From a bacterium (GTDB taxonomy: Bacteria; Myxococcota_A; UBA9160; UBA4427): DNA of 64,000 nucleotides. Of the stretch, positions 8,061 through 16,136 are shown piece by piece. Location of the stretch: positions 124,001-188,000 of the forward strand of contig JANSYR010000009.1 of the NCBI GenBank assembly GCA_024742285.1, given 5' to 3'. Within the stretch, counting starts at the first letter, position 1; the number at the start of each line of letters is the position of its first letter. Both the position numbers and the translations under genes were made by a program. The notes beneath the pieces were generated by a model. It made no database searches and was not told the origin of the DNA. It saw only the letters and a program-made list of their open reading frames with translations.

Positions 8061-10478
8061 CTAGTCCTTCAGCAGGACGGCGCGGGTCGCGCCCGCTCCG
8101 CCCTCGTCGCGGGCCGCTTCGGCGGTCTCGACGACGTAGTGGGAGCGCGGGAGGTGCTCCCGCACGGCGCGTTTGAGTGCCCCGGTCCCGATCCCGTGGA
8201 TCACGCGCATCTCGTCCCGTCCTTCGGCGGCCGCCAGGTCGAGGGCCACGTCGAGCCGCTCGAGGGCCTCCTCGACGCGCAGGCCGCGGAGGTCCACCTC
8301 GACGATCCCCCCGATCCGCGCCGGCGGGAGCGGCTCGGCGCGCGGCTCCCGCTCCCGGGTCTTCGGGGGCGCTTCGGGGGCTCCCCCCGCGGCCGTGCTC
8401 GTCAGCTGGTCGCGCCCGAGGACGACCTTGCGCCCCGACACGCGGACGGAGACCCGGCCCTTCCGGTCGGGCAGCGCGACCAGCATGCCCTCGCCGCCGC
8501 CGGGGGTGCGGACCGGGTCGCCCACCCGCGCCTTCGGCCAGTCGACGGGCGCGAAGGCGGTCTCCACCGGGGCCTTCCGGGCCTCGAAGCCCTTCGCCTT
8601 CTGCACGCGCTCGGTCTCGTCGCGCAGGGTTTCGAGCTTCGCTTTCGCGTCGGCGGCGCGGCGGGAGGAGGGGGCGCGCTGGAGCTCCGCGATGATCCGG
8701 GAGACCTCGCCGTGGGCCTCCTTGAACGACGCGTCGAGCTCGCCGCGCATCTCGCCGAAGAGCTTGTCGCGACGCTCCTGGAGGCGCGAGAGCTTCGACC
8801 GGTACTCCTCGCGCGCCTGCTCACTCTCGGCGCGCAGCGTCGCCGCCGCGGCCTGCTCGCTCTCGAGAAGCGCGCGACTCGCGGCGAGCTCCGCGAGCAT
8901 GCGGTCGAGGCGCCGATCCTCGCGGTCGAGGAGGGCGGCGGCGCGGTCGAGCACGCCCTGCGGCATGCCCATGCGTGCGGCCACGGTCGTCGCGGACGAT
9001 GCGCCGGGTGCTCCGATCCGCACGCGGTAGGTCGGTGCCAACGTCTCGGGATCGAACTCGACGCTCGCGTTCTCGAAGCGGTCGTCGACCTCGGCCATCT
9101 CCTTCAGCAGGTTGTAGTGGGTCGTCGTGATGACCCGCGCACCGTCGTCGGCGAGCGCCTCGAGGGTCGACTGCGCGATGGCGGCGCCTTCGGAGGGGTC
9201 GGTGCCGACGCCGACTTCGTCGAGACACACGAGCGTGTCGGGACCCGCGGCGCGGAGGATTCCGGCGAGGTTCGCCATCGCCGCCGAGAAGGTCGAGAGG
9301 CTCTCGTTGATGTCCTGGTGATCGCCGATGTCGGCCAGTACGCAGTCGACGAGATCGACCCGTGCACCCGGATCGGCGGGCACGTGCAGCCCGGCCCGGA
9401 CCATGAGCGCGGCGAGGGCGATCGACTTGAGGGCGACGGTCTTGCCCCCCGCGTTCGGGCCCGAGAGGATGAGCACCCTGAAGTCGCTGCCGACGCGGAG
9501 GTCGTTCGCGACGCACTCGTTCGCCGGGATGAGGGGATGGCGTAGGCCGGGCAGCTCGAAAATGCCTTCGGTTCCGACGTCGGGGAGGACCGCGTCCATG
9601 TCGCGCGAGAGGGTCGCGCGCGCGATCGCCAGATCGAGCTGGCCGAGCCGTTCGAGGCTGCCGCGGATCGACTCCGCTTCCCGGGCGACCGCCGCCGACA
9701 GCTCGCGCATCACGCGGAGGATCTCGCGTTCGACCGTGAGCTCCGCCTGCCGGTGTTTGTTGTTGAGCTCGACCATCCCGTCGGGTTCGACGAAGAGCGT
9801 CGTCCCCGAACGGGAGGCATCGTGGACGATCCCGCGGACGTGCCCCTTCGAGTCGCTCTTCACCGGGAGGACGAAGCGCCCGTTGCGGACCGTGTAGTAG
9901 GCGTCGGAGAGATGCGGCTTGATGTCCTCGTGCTGGAGGCTGCGCTCGATTCGCGTCTGCAGCTCGGCCCCGAGCTTGTGCACGTCGCGCCGTGCGTCCG
10001 CGAGGGTGGGGCTCGCCGTGTCCCGCACCTCGCCGCTCGCGTCGAGACAGCGACCGATCTGTGCCTCGAGTCCCGGCGCTTCGCCGATCTGGATCGCGAT
10101 TTCGAAGAGCGTGGGCGCGGTCTCGCGGCGACGATCGAAGAAACGCAGCGTCGCGTGCAGTGCCTCGAGGGTGCGGCGCACGTCGGCGAGCTCCGCGGGC
10201 TCGAGGACGCCTCCCTTCTCGGCGCGGGCGACCGCGGGCCGCACGTCGACGCAGCCGCCGAGGGGCGGCGGGTCGTCGTCGTCGAGCAGCGCCCGGGCCT
10301 CGCTCGTCTCGTCGAGTCGCGCCCGGGCGCCTTCCTCCGTGTCTTCGAAGAGGTTCCGCGTGGAAGTTTCCGCGACGACGCGAGCACCGATCGGCGTGCG
10401 GCAGGCGATGCGCAGCGCGTCGGTGATCCGTGCCCATTCGAGGCTCTCGAGGGTGGATTCCGCGACTTCGAAGGGCAT
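8061..10478 (-). CDS. mutS2: Endonuclease MutS2 (ribosome-rescue/recombination ATPase)
   Basis: An 805-residue MutS2. The ABC-type ATPase has Walker A GPNAGGKT at about 340-347 and Walker B with signature LVCLDEVGVGTDPSEG further on, then a charged coiled coil, a KOW-like segment (RVGDPVRTPGGGEG) and a C-terminal Smr domain (VDLRGLRVEEAL, then RVIHGIGTGALK). The family suppresses recombination and in some bacteria splits collided ribosomes; which applies here is not visible. The mismatch-recognition domain of MutS is absent, as expected. It is divergent from murQ over a 97-base gap. Confidence 0.95.
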   Translation of the reverse strand: MPFEVAESTLESLEWARITDALRIACRTPIGARVVAETSTRNLFEDTEEGARARLDETSEARALLDDDDPPPLGGCVDVRPAVARAEKGGVLEPAELADVRRTLEALHATLRFFDRRRETAPTLFEIAIQIGEAPGLEAQIGRCLDASGEVRDTASPTLADARRDVHKLGAELQTRIERSLQHEDIKPHLSDAYYTVRNGRFVLPVKSDSKGHVRGIVHDASRSGTTLFVEPDGMVELNNKHRQAELTVEREILRVMRELSAAVAREAESIRGSLERLGQLDLAIARATLSRDMDAVLPDVGTEGIFELPGLRHPLIPANECVANDLRVGSDFRVLILSGPNAGGKTVALKSIALAALMVRAGLHVPADPGARVDLVDCVLADIGDHQDINESLSTFSAAMANLAGILRAAGPDTLVCLDEVGVGTDPSEGAAIAQSTLEALADDGARVITTTHYNLLKEMAEVDDRFENASVEFDPETLAPTYRVRIGAPGASSATTVAARMGMPQGVLDRAAALLDREDRRLDRMLAELAASRALLESEQAAAATLRAESEQAREEYRSKLSRLQERRDKLFGEMRGELDASFKEAHGEVSRIIAELQRAPSSRRAADAKAKLETLRDETERVQKAKGFEARKAPVETAFAPVDWPKARVGDPVRTPGGGEGMLVALPDRKGRVSVRVSGRKVVLGRDQLTSTAAGGAPEAPPKTREREPRAEPLPPARIGGIVEVDLRGLRVEEALERLDVALDLAAAEGRDEMRVIHGIGTGALKRAVREHLPRSHYVVETAEAARDEGGAGATRAVLLKD

Positions 10479-10575
10479 GGCGCGAGAGTCTACGTTTCCT
10501 GTCGGGACGTCGCCCGGTCCCGCGCCTCCAGTTCCCCTTCTTCAGTTCCCCTACGGGCGGCCGAAACGAACAGGG

Positions 10576-11418
10576 ATGGCCGATCGACGACCGACCGAGG
10601 CCTCTCTCCAGGGCTCCGCTGCCCTCGACGAGATGCCGACCCTCGAGATGCTCAAGCTGATCCATGCCGAAGACGGCGTCGCCCACGCGGCGGTGGCCGA
10701 GGTGTTGCCGCGCGTCGCCGAAGCCGCGGACGTGCTCGCGACCGCGATGGGCGGCGGCGGGCGTTGGTTCAACGTCGGGGCCGGGACGAGCGGCCGGATC
10801 GGTGTGCTCGACGCGTCGGAGATCCCGCCGACCTACGGGCTTCCGCCGCGCTCGGTGCAGGGGATCCTCGCCGGCGGAGACCGCGCGCTGCGCAGCGCGG
10901 TCGAGGGCGCGGAAGACGATCCGGAAGCGGGGGCGCTCGAACTCGAGGAACGCGGGGTGACGCTCGGCGACGTGATCGTCGGTCTCTCGGCGAGCGGCAC
11001 GACGCCCTTCGTCCTGGGCGCCGTCGAGGCGGCGAACAAGCTCGGCGCGCGGACCGTCGCGATCACCTGTGATCCCGATTCGCCCCTCGCGGAGTCCGTC
11101 GAGATCGCGATCGCGCCCAACGTCGGTCCCGAGGTGGTGACGGGCTCGACGCGCATGAAGGGCGGGCTCGCCCAGAAGATGATCCTGACCGCGCTCTCGA
11201 CCGCGGTCATGGTCCGACTCGGCCGCGTTCGCGGCCACCACATGACGCACGTGACGCCGGTCTCGAGCAAGCTTCGTGGCCGCGCCGTCCGCATCGTCAT
11301 GGAGCTCGGCGACGTCGATCGTGACCAGGCGCGGGATCTGCTCCGCACGACCGAGGGATCGGTCGAGGCCGCGCTCCAGATGATCGAGACGGAGCGTCGT
11401 CGCCTGCGGGGCGACTGA
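10576..11418 (+). CDS. murQ: N-acetylmuramic acid 6-phosphate etherase
   Basis: A 280-residue SIS-domain lyase that cleaves the lactyl ether of MurNAc-6-P to give GlcNAc-6-P in peptidoglycan recycling. The sugar-phosphate motif GAGTSGRIGVLDASE is at about 68-82 and includes the conserved glutamate; GLSASGTTPFV is the second SIS motif, and NVGPEVVTGSTRMK is the MurQ signature. Length is slightly below the usual 295-300. The ATG at 10576 follows a CAGGG-type site. NagZ at 23641 belongs to the same pathway. Confidence 0.93.
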   Translation: MADRRPTEASLQGSAALDEMPTLEMLKLIHAEDGVAHAAVAEVLPRVAEAADVLATAMGGGGRWFNVGAGTSGRIGVLDASEIPPTYGLPPRSVQGILAGGDRALRSAVEGAEDDPEAGALELEERGVTLGDVIVGLSASGTTPFVLGAVEAANKLGARTVAITCDPDSPLAESVEIAIAPNVGPEVVTGSTRMKGGLAQKMILTALSTAVMVRLGRVRGHHMTHVTPVSSKLRGRAVRIVMELGDVDRDQARDLLRTTEGSVEAALQMIETERRRLRGD

Positions 11419-11491
11419 CTCCCCTTCCGCGCCCCGCGCCGGTTATGCTCTGCGGACGGTGCCGGGTCCTCGTCTCGGCAGGAGGACGACC

Positions 11492-11929
11492 GTGCCGACC
11501 CGTCAGGAAGAGATCGAACGCCTCGCCGCCCTGGCACTCGCGCCCCTGGTGGAGGTCGCCTGGGCGGACGGCTCGGTGACCGAAGCGGAGCGGCAGGGCG
11601 TGCTCGAAGCCGCGAAGGCGATCGGCGTCGAGCAGCACGGCGAGTTCGCGCGGACGACGCTCCGTCGCTGGCTGCACGAGAGTCCGCCGACCGAGGCGCT
11701 CGAAGCCTGGCGGGCGCTGCTCGCGCCGACGCTCTCCGAGAGCGCGGCGCGCGCGGCGCGCAAGACGGAACGCAAGCTCCTCGACGAAGCACGTCGCATC
11801 GCGAAGATGGACGAGCGCCCCTTCGACGACGGGGCCTCGATCGATGCGCGCGCCGGGATCACCGCCGAAGAACAGCGCGTCCTCGACGAGCTCGCCGCGG
11901 CGCTCGCGCGGCTCGACGCGCAGGACTAG
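11492..11929 (+). CDS. TerB-like protein
   Basis: A 145-residue, mostly helical protein with the TerB signature near the N-terminus (LVEVAWADGSVTEAERQGVL): an acidic metal-binding-like helix pair found in TerB and DjlA proteins. TerB proteins associate with membrane or metal-stress complexes, but isolated copies are usually of unknown role. The GTG at 11492 is chosen because AGGAGG sits six bases upstream at 11480-11485; an earlier in-frame GTG at 11459 lacks one. It follows murQ by 73 bases. Confidence 0.75.
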   Translation: MPTRQEEIERLAALALAPLVEVAWADGSVTEAERQGVLEAAKAIGVEQHGEFARTTLRRWLHESPPTEALEAWRALLAPTLSESAARAARKTERKLLDEARRIAKMDERPFDDGASIDARAGITAEEQRVLDELAAALARLDAQD

Positions 11930-11939
11930 GCACCGCCTG

Positions 11940-11961
11940 ATCCGTCGCCTGCGGGCGCTCG
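11940..11961 (+). repeat. Dispersed intergenic repeat, copy 1
   Basis: This 22-base sequence is 20/22 identical to 40993-41014, and both copies lie just past a stop codon (11 and 5 bases downstream). The shared core is CTGCGGGCGCTCG. The context suggests a small intergenic repeat family, possibly degenerate terminator hairpins. Confidence 0.45.
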
Positions 11962-11978
11962 GCTTACCCTTCGCGGGC

Positions 11979-12659
11979 TCAACGCTCTCCGAGCTTGTCC
12001 GAGTGCTTCAGGTTGGTCGCCTCGGTGGCGAGCACGACTTCTTCGGCGATGTTGGTGGCGTGATCGCCGATCCGCTCGAGGTGCTGGGCGATGAAGATCA
12101 TGTCGATCTGCTGACGGGACTCGTCGGGATCGTCCTCGAGGCGGTCGATCGACGCGCGAATCAGTTCGTCTTCCTTGTCGTCGATCTTGTCGTCGTCTTC
12201 GAGGACCCTGCGCGCCGCATCGGCGTCGAGATCCGCGAGGGCCTGGACGGCGTTGCGCAGCGCGGCCCGGCTGTCGTCCGCGAGGCTGTGCAGCTGGGGC
12301 GGGAGCTCGATGGGAGGGACGTCGGAGAGGCGCCGGGCGCAGCTCGCGATGTTCCGCGCGATGTCCCCGACGCGCTCGAGGTCCGTCGCGACGGATTTGA
12401 CCGCGACGACCAGGCGAAGGTCGCTGGCGACCGGCGCGTCGAGGGCCAGGATCCGGAGGACCGTGTCGTCGATTTCGACGTCGAGGCGGTCGATCGCGAG
12501 GTCGTCGTCCTTCACTTCGAGGGCAAGGGCCGAGTCCCGCTCCCAGATCGCCTGGAGGCTCTTGTCGAGGATCGCCTCCGAGAGTCGAGCCATCTGCAGC
12601 ACGGTCTCCCGCAGGCTTCCCATGTCGCGGTCGACCCGTTTGTTGGCGCGCTGCGACAT
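11979..12659 (-). CDS. phoU: Phosphate signalling regulator PhoU
   Basis: A 226-residue all-helical protein with the two PhoU repeats and metal-binding signatures (DLERVGDIARNI in the first, HLERIGDHATNIAEEV in the second). PhoU couples the Pst transporter to the PhoR/PhoB two-component system and represses the Pho regulon in phosphate excess. The ATG at 12659 follows a strong AGGAGGAAC site. It is divergent from pstS and not part of a pstSCAB-phoU operon, since the permease and ATPase genes are absent here. Confidence 0.94.
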   Translation of the reverse strand: MSQRANKRVDRDMGSLRETVLQMARLSEAILDKSLQAIWERDSALALEVKDDDLAIDRLDVEIDDTVLRILALDAPVASDLRLVVAVKSVATDLERVGDIARNIASCARRLSDVPPIELPPQLHSLADDSRAALRNAVQALADLDADAARRVLEDDDKIDDKEDELIRASIDRLEDDPDESRQQIDMIFIAQHLERIGDHATNIAEEVVLATEATNLKHSDKLGER

Positions 12660-12759
12660 GTTCCTCCTGGCGCGAGAGTCGTCCCGCGGGCGTCATGGGG
12701 GGCGGATTCCAGCCGTTCTCCCGCGATGTGAACGCGCGGGCGGGCCTTCCGGCCTCGCC

Positions 12760-12789
12760 AGCATAGAGTTTCTTCCCTGATTTCGGCAA
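12760..12789 (-). promoter_or_regulatory. Candidate phoU promoter
   Basis: Reading the minus strand, TTGCCG (12789-12784) and TATGCT (12765-12760) are separated by 18 bases, about 100 bases upstream of the phoU start. It lies about 40 bases from the Pho-box-like repeat that faces pstS, so one regulator bound there could affect both genes. Confidence 0.45.
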
Positions 12790-12828
12790 CTTGCGGCGAT
12801 CGGGCTCGATCCGTGGCCGATCGGGGCA

Positions 12829-12857
12829 TCGTCACGGAACTGTCACCGTTCCTTCAA
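12829..12857 (+). promoter_or_regulatory. Pho-box-like direct repeats upstream of pstS
   Basis: TCGTCAC (12829-12835) and CTGTCAC (12840-12846) repeat with an 11-base period and a four-base spacer, matching the PhoB box pattern of two CTGTCA-like half sites. A degenerate third unit, CCTTCAA, follows at 12851-12857 in the same phase. A possible -10, CATACC at 12866-12871, lies at the distance expected for PhoB-activated promoters. Location between phoU and pstS supports the reading. No PhoB gene is in the window. Confidence 0.6.
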
Positions 12858-13001
12858 GGTGCGCGCATACCCGACGCGTAGATTCGCGGGCGTTCGAGGA
12901 CTGTCTCCTCGATCCCATTCGAGGCGCGAGCCCGAATGCCCACCCTGAGCCGGTCGGACCCTTCCGGGCCGAACACGGCTGCAATACGAAGGAATCGAAC
13001 G

Positions 13002-14042
13002 ATGACGATTCAGCGCATGGCCCTCACGGCGATGCTCGGCCTCTCCCTGGCCCTTGTCTTCACCCAGGGCGCGGCGGCGCGCGAGCAGATCCACATCGTG
13101 GGCTCTTCGACCGTCTTCCCGTTCTCGACGACCGTCGCGGAGCGCTTCGGCCGCAGCACCTCGTTCAAGACGCCGGTCGTCGAGAGCACCGGCTCCGGCG
13201 GCGGACTGAAGCTCTTCTGCCAGGGCGTCGGCGACCGCACACCCGACATCACGAATGCCTCCCGCCGCATCAAGTCGAGCGAGGTCGACCTCTGCGCGAG
13301 CAACGGCGTTGCCGAGATCGTCGAGGTCCAGATCGGCTTCGACGGCATCGTCCTCGCGAACTCCAAGAAGGCCGATCGGATCGAGCTCACGCTGAAGCAG
13401 GTCTTCCTCGCCCTCGCGAAGCAGGTCCCGGTCGACGGGAAGCTCGTTCCGAACCCCCACAAGAACTGGAGTGACGTCGATCCGTCGCTGCCGAACCGGC
13501 GCATCGAGGTCCTCGGCCCGCCGCCGACGTCCGGGACGCGGGACGCCTTCGTCGAGGTCGCCATGGAGGGCGGCGCGAAGAAGATCCCGATGCTGAAGGC
13601 GCTCCGGAAGGAGAACAAGAAGGAGTTCAAGCGCGTCGCCCACTCGATTCGCGAGGACGGCGCCTACATCGAGGCCGGCGAGAACGACAACCTGATCATC
13701 CAGAAGCTCGAAGCGAACCCGACGGCGCTCGGCATCTTCGGCTTCTCGTTCCTCGATCAGAACGAGGACAAGATCCAGGGCTCGATCGTCGACGGGGCGG
13801 AGCCCACGTTCGAGAACATCGCCGACGGCCAGTACGCGATCTCCCGCTCGCTCTACTTCTATCTGAAGAAGGCGCACGTCGGGAAGGTGCCCGGCCTTCA
13901 GGAGTTCGTGAGCGAGTTCACGAGCGACAACGCCTCGGGTGAGGAGGGCTACCTCGCGGACAAGGGGCTCATCCCGCTTCCGGACGGCGCTCGCGGCGAG
14001 GTGAAGCAGAGCGCCGCTGCGCTCGCCCCGCTCGAGCTCTAG
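13002..14042 (+). CDS. pstS: Periplasmic phosphate-binding protein
   Basis: A 346-residue PstS-type substrate-binding protein. A Sec signal peptide covers 1-26 (cleavage after GAAA), then the phosphate-binding loops HIVGSSTVFPFS, STGSGGG, DITNASRRIK and PPTSGTRDAF appear in the expected order. It captures phosphate in the periplasm for the Pst ABC transporter, whose other genes are elsewhere. The ATG at 13002 follows GAAGGA and places the signal peptide at the N-terminus. A strong terminator follows. Confidence 0.92.
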   Translation: MTIQRMALTAMLGLSLALVFTQGAAAREQIHIVGSSTVFPFSTTVAERFGRSTSFKTPVVESTGSGGGLKLFCQGVGDRTPDITNASRRIKSSEVDLCASNGVAEIVEVQIGFDGIVLANSKKADRIELTLKQVFLALAKQVPVDGKLVPNPHKNWSDVDPSLPNRRIEVLGPPPTSGTRDAFVEVAMEGGAKKIPMLKALRKENKKEFKRVAHSIREDGAYIEAGENDNLIIQKLEANPTALGIFGFSFLDQNEDKIQGSIVDGAEPTFENIADGQYAISRSLYFYLKKAHVGKVPGLQEFVSEFTSDNASGEEGYLADKGLIPLPDGARGEVKQSAAALAPLEL

Positions 14043-14103
14043 TGGCTCACTCCTTCGGGCACGTCGCCCGGATTCCCCTGAAACGCATCAGGGAAACCAA
14101 GAA

Positions 14104-14137
14104 GGCCCGAGTCGCGTGATGCGACTCGGGCCTTTTT
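14104..14137 (+). terminator. Rho-independent terminator of pstS
   Basis: GGCCCGAGTCGC at 14104-14115 pairs perfectly with GCGACTCGGGCC at 14121-14132 around a five-base loop, followed by TTTTT at 14133-14137. This is the clearest intrinsic terminator in the window. Confidence 0.92.
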
Positions 14138-14275
14138 GTTCGCTCGCGGCTCCGGAGGAACGAATTCCTACGACGAAGCCGGAGTGACGAGAAGCGCGGC
14201 GGGCGCCGCGGCGGGGGTGATGTCCGCCCGTATGACCGGGTCGGACTCACTGTGCGGCGCGCGGGCCTGCTGGGA

Positions 14276-14698
14276 TCAGGCCGCCTGCTGCTTCTCGAGG
14301 GTGCGGAGCTTCTTGTTGAGCTGCGCGATCTTGCGCTCGAGCTTCTTCAGCTCGTCGAGACGCGCGAGCTTGAGGCTCGTGTAGATCTGGTCGACACCGG
14401 CGTCGACGTTCTTCTCGACGCGCTCGGTCAGCTCGTCGCGGAGCTCTTCCGCCCGCTTGATCGCCGGAACCTTGCGCAGCTCCTTCTGGACCTGCTTGAC
14501 GTTCTTCTCGATCCGCTTCTGGCTCTGGGTGCGGAACTTCTCGCTGCGGGTCTGCAGCTCGTCGGTCCACTTCTCGAGCTCGGTCGTGATCTTGTCGATG
14601 CCTTCGCTCGCCCAGTCGGGGCGGAAGTCTTCCCAACTCCAGTCGGCGTTTCTCGCGGAGCGGGTGGTCTTCTTCGTGCGGGTCTTCGTCGTGGCCAT
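14276..14698 (-). CDS. Basic coiled-coil protein
   Basis: A 140-residue lysine-rich protein: a basic N-terminus (ATTKTRTKKTTRSARN), a Trp-rich linker (DWSWEDFRPDWAS) and a long amphipathic helical region from about 33 to the end with heptad-like spacing. It has no Cys, signal peptide or membrane segment. The composition recalls phasins or nucleoid-associated proteins, but I see no diagnostic motif and do not assign a function. It has its own strong promoter at 14860-14888 and a 5' leader of about 150 bases, suggesting independent expression at a high level. Confidence 0.7.
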   Translation of the reverse strand: MATTKTRTKKTTRSARNADWSWEDFRPDWASEGIDKITTELEKWTDELQTRSEKFRTQSQKRIEKNVKQVQKELRKVPAIKRAEELRDELTERVEKNVDAGVDQIYTSLKLARLDELKKLERKIAQLNKKLRTLEKQQAA

Positions 14699-15038
14699 GG
14701 CTTCGTCCTCTTTCCTGTCCTGTCAGTCGGATTCCGCGTCGACCCGGGGATGCGGGTTCCCGGAGCACGAACGGCGCCGGGGAGATGTGGCGGAAGGTTG
14801 GGGTGCCTGATGTTGCCTGTCGGGGTTGACGCGACGCGTCTTTCCCTGCGACGCGGCGGATCCTAGACACGCTGCGTCATAGGGTCAACCAGGAATCTCG
14901 GAAAAAGAAGAAAAAACTTTCGAAACAACTAGATAGCGGCGACGCAGAGCAGCAATTCGTTGCACCTGTGCCGCCCTCGGCGCGTTTTGACGCACTGAGT
15001 CGAGATCCGCTCTGGACGACGCGCTCGGGCGGCGGTCC
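14699..15038. other. Intergenic region upstream of the coiled-coil gene
   Basis: This is most of a 370-base gap (14699-15068). It holds the leader and promoter of the coiled-coil gene and, at about 14898-14940, an unusually A-rich stretch that on the minus strand lies just upstream of the -35 and could act as an UP element. No additional gene was seen. Confidence 0.55.
14860..14888 (-). promoter_or_regulatory. Strong sigma-70-type promoter
   Basis: On the minus strand TTGACC (14888-14883) and TAGGAT (14865-14860) are separated by exactly 17 bases, and a T-rich tract lies immediately upstream of the -35. This is the best promoter match in the window, and it reads toward the coiled-coil protein gene. 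Confidence 0.7.
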
Positions 15039-15057
15039 GGTCGGCTTCGGGCCGACC
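15039..15057 (-). terminator. Hairpin after fabH (possible terminator)
   Basis: GGTCGGC (15039-15045) and GCCGACC (15051-15057) form a perfect seven-pair stem around TTCGG, 12 bases past the fabH stop codon. No T tract follows, so termination is plausible but unproven. Confidence 0.45.
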
Positions 15058-15068
15058 CCGGGCGGGCC

Positions 15069-16079
15069 TCAGCCCCAGCGCAGGACCGCGCTCGCCCAGG
15101 TGAAGCCCGAGCCGAACGCCGTCAGCGAGACGAGCTGGCCCGGCTGCAGGGTCCCGTCCCGGGAGGCCTCGGCGAGCAGGATCGGGAGCGCGCCGGCGGA
15201 GCAGTTGCCGAGGCGCTGGATGTTGTTGCGGACCTTCTCCTCGGGAATCTCGAGCCGCTGGGCCACCGCCTCATTGATCCGCAGGTTCGCCTGATGGAAG
15301 AGGAAGAGGTCGACGTCGTCGAGCTTGAGGCTCGCTGCGCCGAGGGTCTCGAGCAGCACCTCGGGCATCCGGGTCACCGCGTGCTTGAAGACGAAGCGCC
15401 CCTCCATGTGCGGGAAGTGCTTCTTTTCCGCGAGCATCTGCTCGTCGATCCGAACCGGATAGCGCGCGGAGCTCGGTCCCTCGGTCCAGAGCCGGCGCGC
15501 ATGCTTGCCCTGCGCGTGGCAGCGCACCTCGAGCACGCCGGGCCCGTCGTCCTCGCCGTCGACCGCCTCGAGGAGCGTTGCGCCCGCGCCGTCCCCGAAG
15601 ATCACCGTGACGTCCCGCCCCTCGGTCGAGACGTCGAGCCCGGTCGAGTGGACTTCGGCTCCCACGACGAGCACGCGGCGGTGGGCACCCGTCCGAATCA
15701 GGGCGTCGCCCATCTGGAGCGCGTAGAGGAAGCCGCAGCACTGGGCACGGAGGTCGATGCAGGGGATGTCGCCCGCGTCGATCTCTTCGTGAAGGAAGAA
15801 GGAGGTTCCGGGGAAGTCGTGCTCGCCCGAGAGCGTCGCCAGCAGGATGCAGTCGATGTCCGCGACCTCGAGGCCGGCCTGCTCGAGGGCCTGGTGGGCC
15901 GCGCCCGCGGCGAGGGTCGAAGGGCGCTGGGTCTCGTCGATCCAGCGGCGCTCCTTGATGCCCGTCCGCTGCTCGATCCACTCCTCGGTCGTGTCCATCC
16001 ACTGGGTCAGGTCGGCGTTCGTGACGACGCGGTTGCCCACGCTCATCCCGGTGCCCGCGATTCGGGAGCGAAGCGGCAT
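15069..16079 (-). CDS. fabH: 3-oxoacyl-ACP synthase III family protein
   Basis: A 336-residue thiolase-fold condensing enzyme. FabH joins an acyl-CoA to malonyl-ACP to start fatty acid synthesis. The catalytic triad is visible: Cys (DLRAQCCGF, about C114), His (FLFHQANLRI) and Asn (RLGNCSAGALPI). The GERRW-like stretch near residue 42 is typical. Some family members make other products, so the starter unit is unknown. The ATG at 16079 follows GGAGGAAA. It lies 57 bases downstream of hflX in the same direction. Confidence 0.88.
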   Translation of the reverse strand: MPLRSRIAGTGMSVGNRVVTNADLTQWMDTTEEWIEQRTGIKERRWIDETQRPSTLAAGAAHQALEQAGLEVADIDCILLATLSGEHDFPGTSFFLHEEIDAGDIPCIDLRAQCCGFLYALQMGDALIRTGAHRRVLVVGAEVHSTGLDVSTEGRDVTVIFGDGAGATLLEAVDGEDDGPGVLEVRCHAQGKHARRLWTEGPSSARYPVRIDEQMLAEKKHFPHMEGRFVFKHAVTRMPEVLLETLGAASLKLDDVDLFLFHQANLRINEAVAQRLEIPEEKVRNNIQRLGNCSAGALPILLAEASRDGTLQPGQLVSLTAFGSGFTWASAVLRWG

Positions 16080-16136
16080 GTGGGATTTCCTCCAGAAGTC
16101 GGCCGGCCTGGCAGCGCCGGCGGGGTGGCGTCCGGC

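Noticed and set aside
14047-14250. Short minus-strand frame between pstS and the coiled-coil gene
   Set aside because: It spans the pstS terminator hairpin, lacks a ribosome site and has atypical composition.
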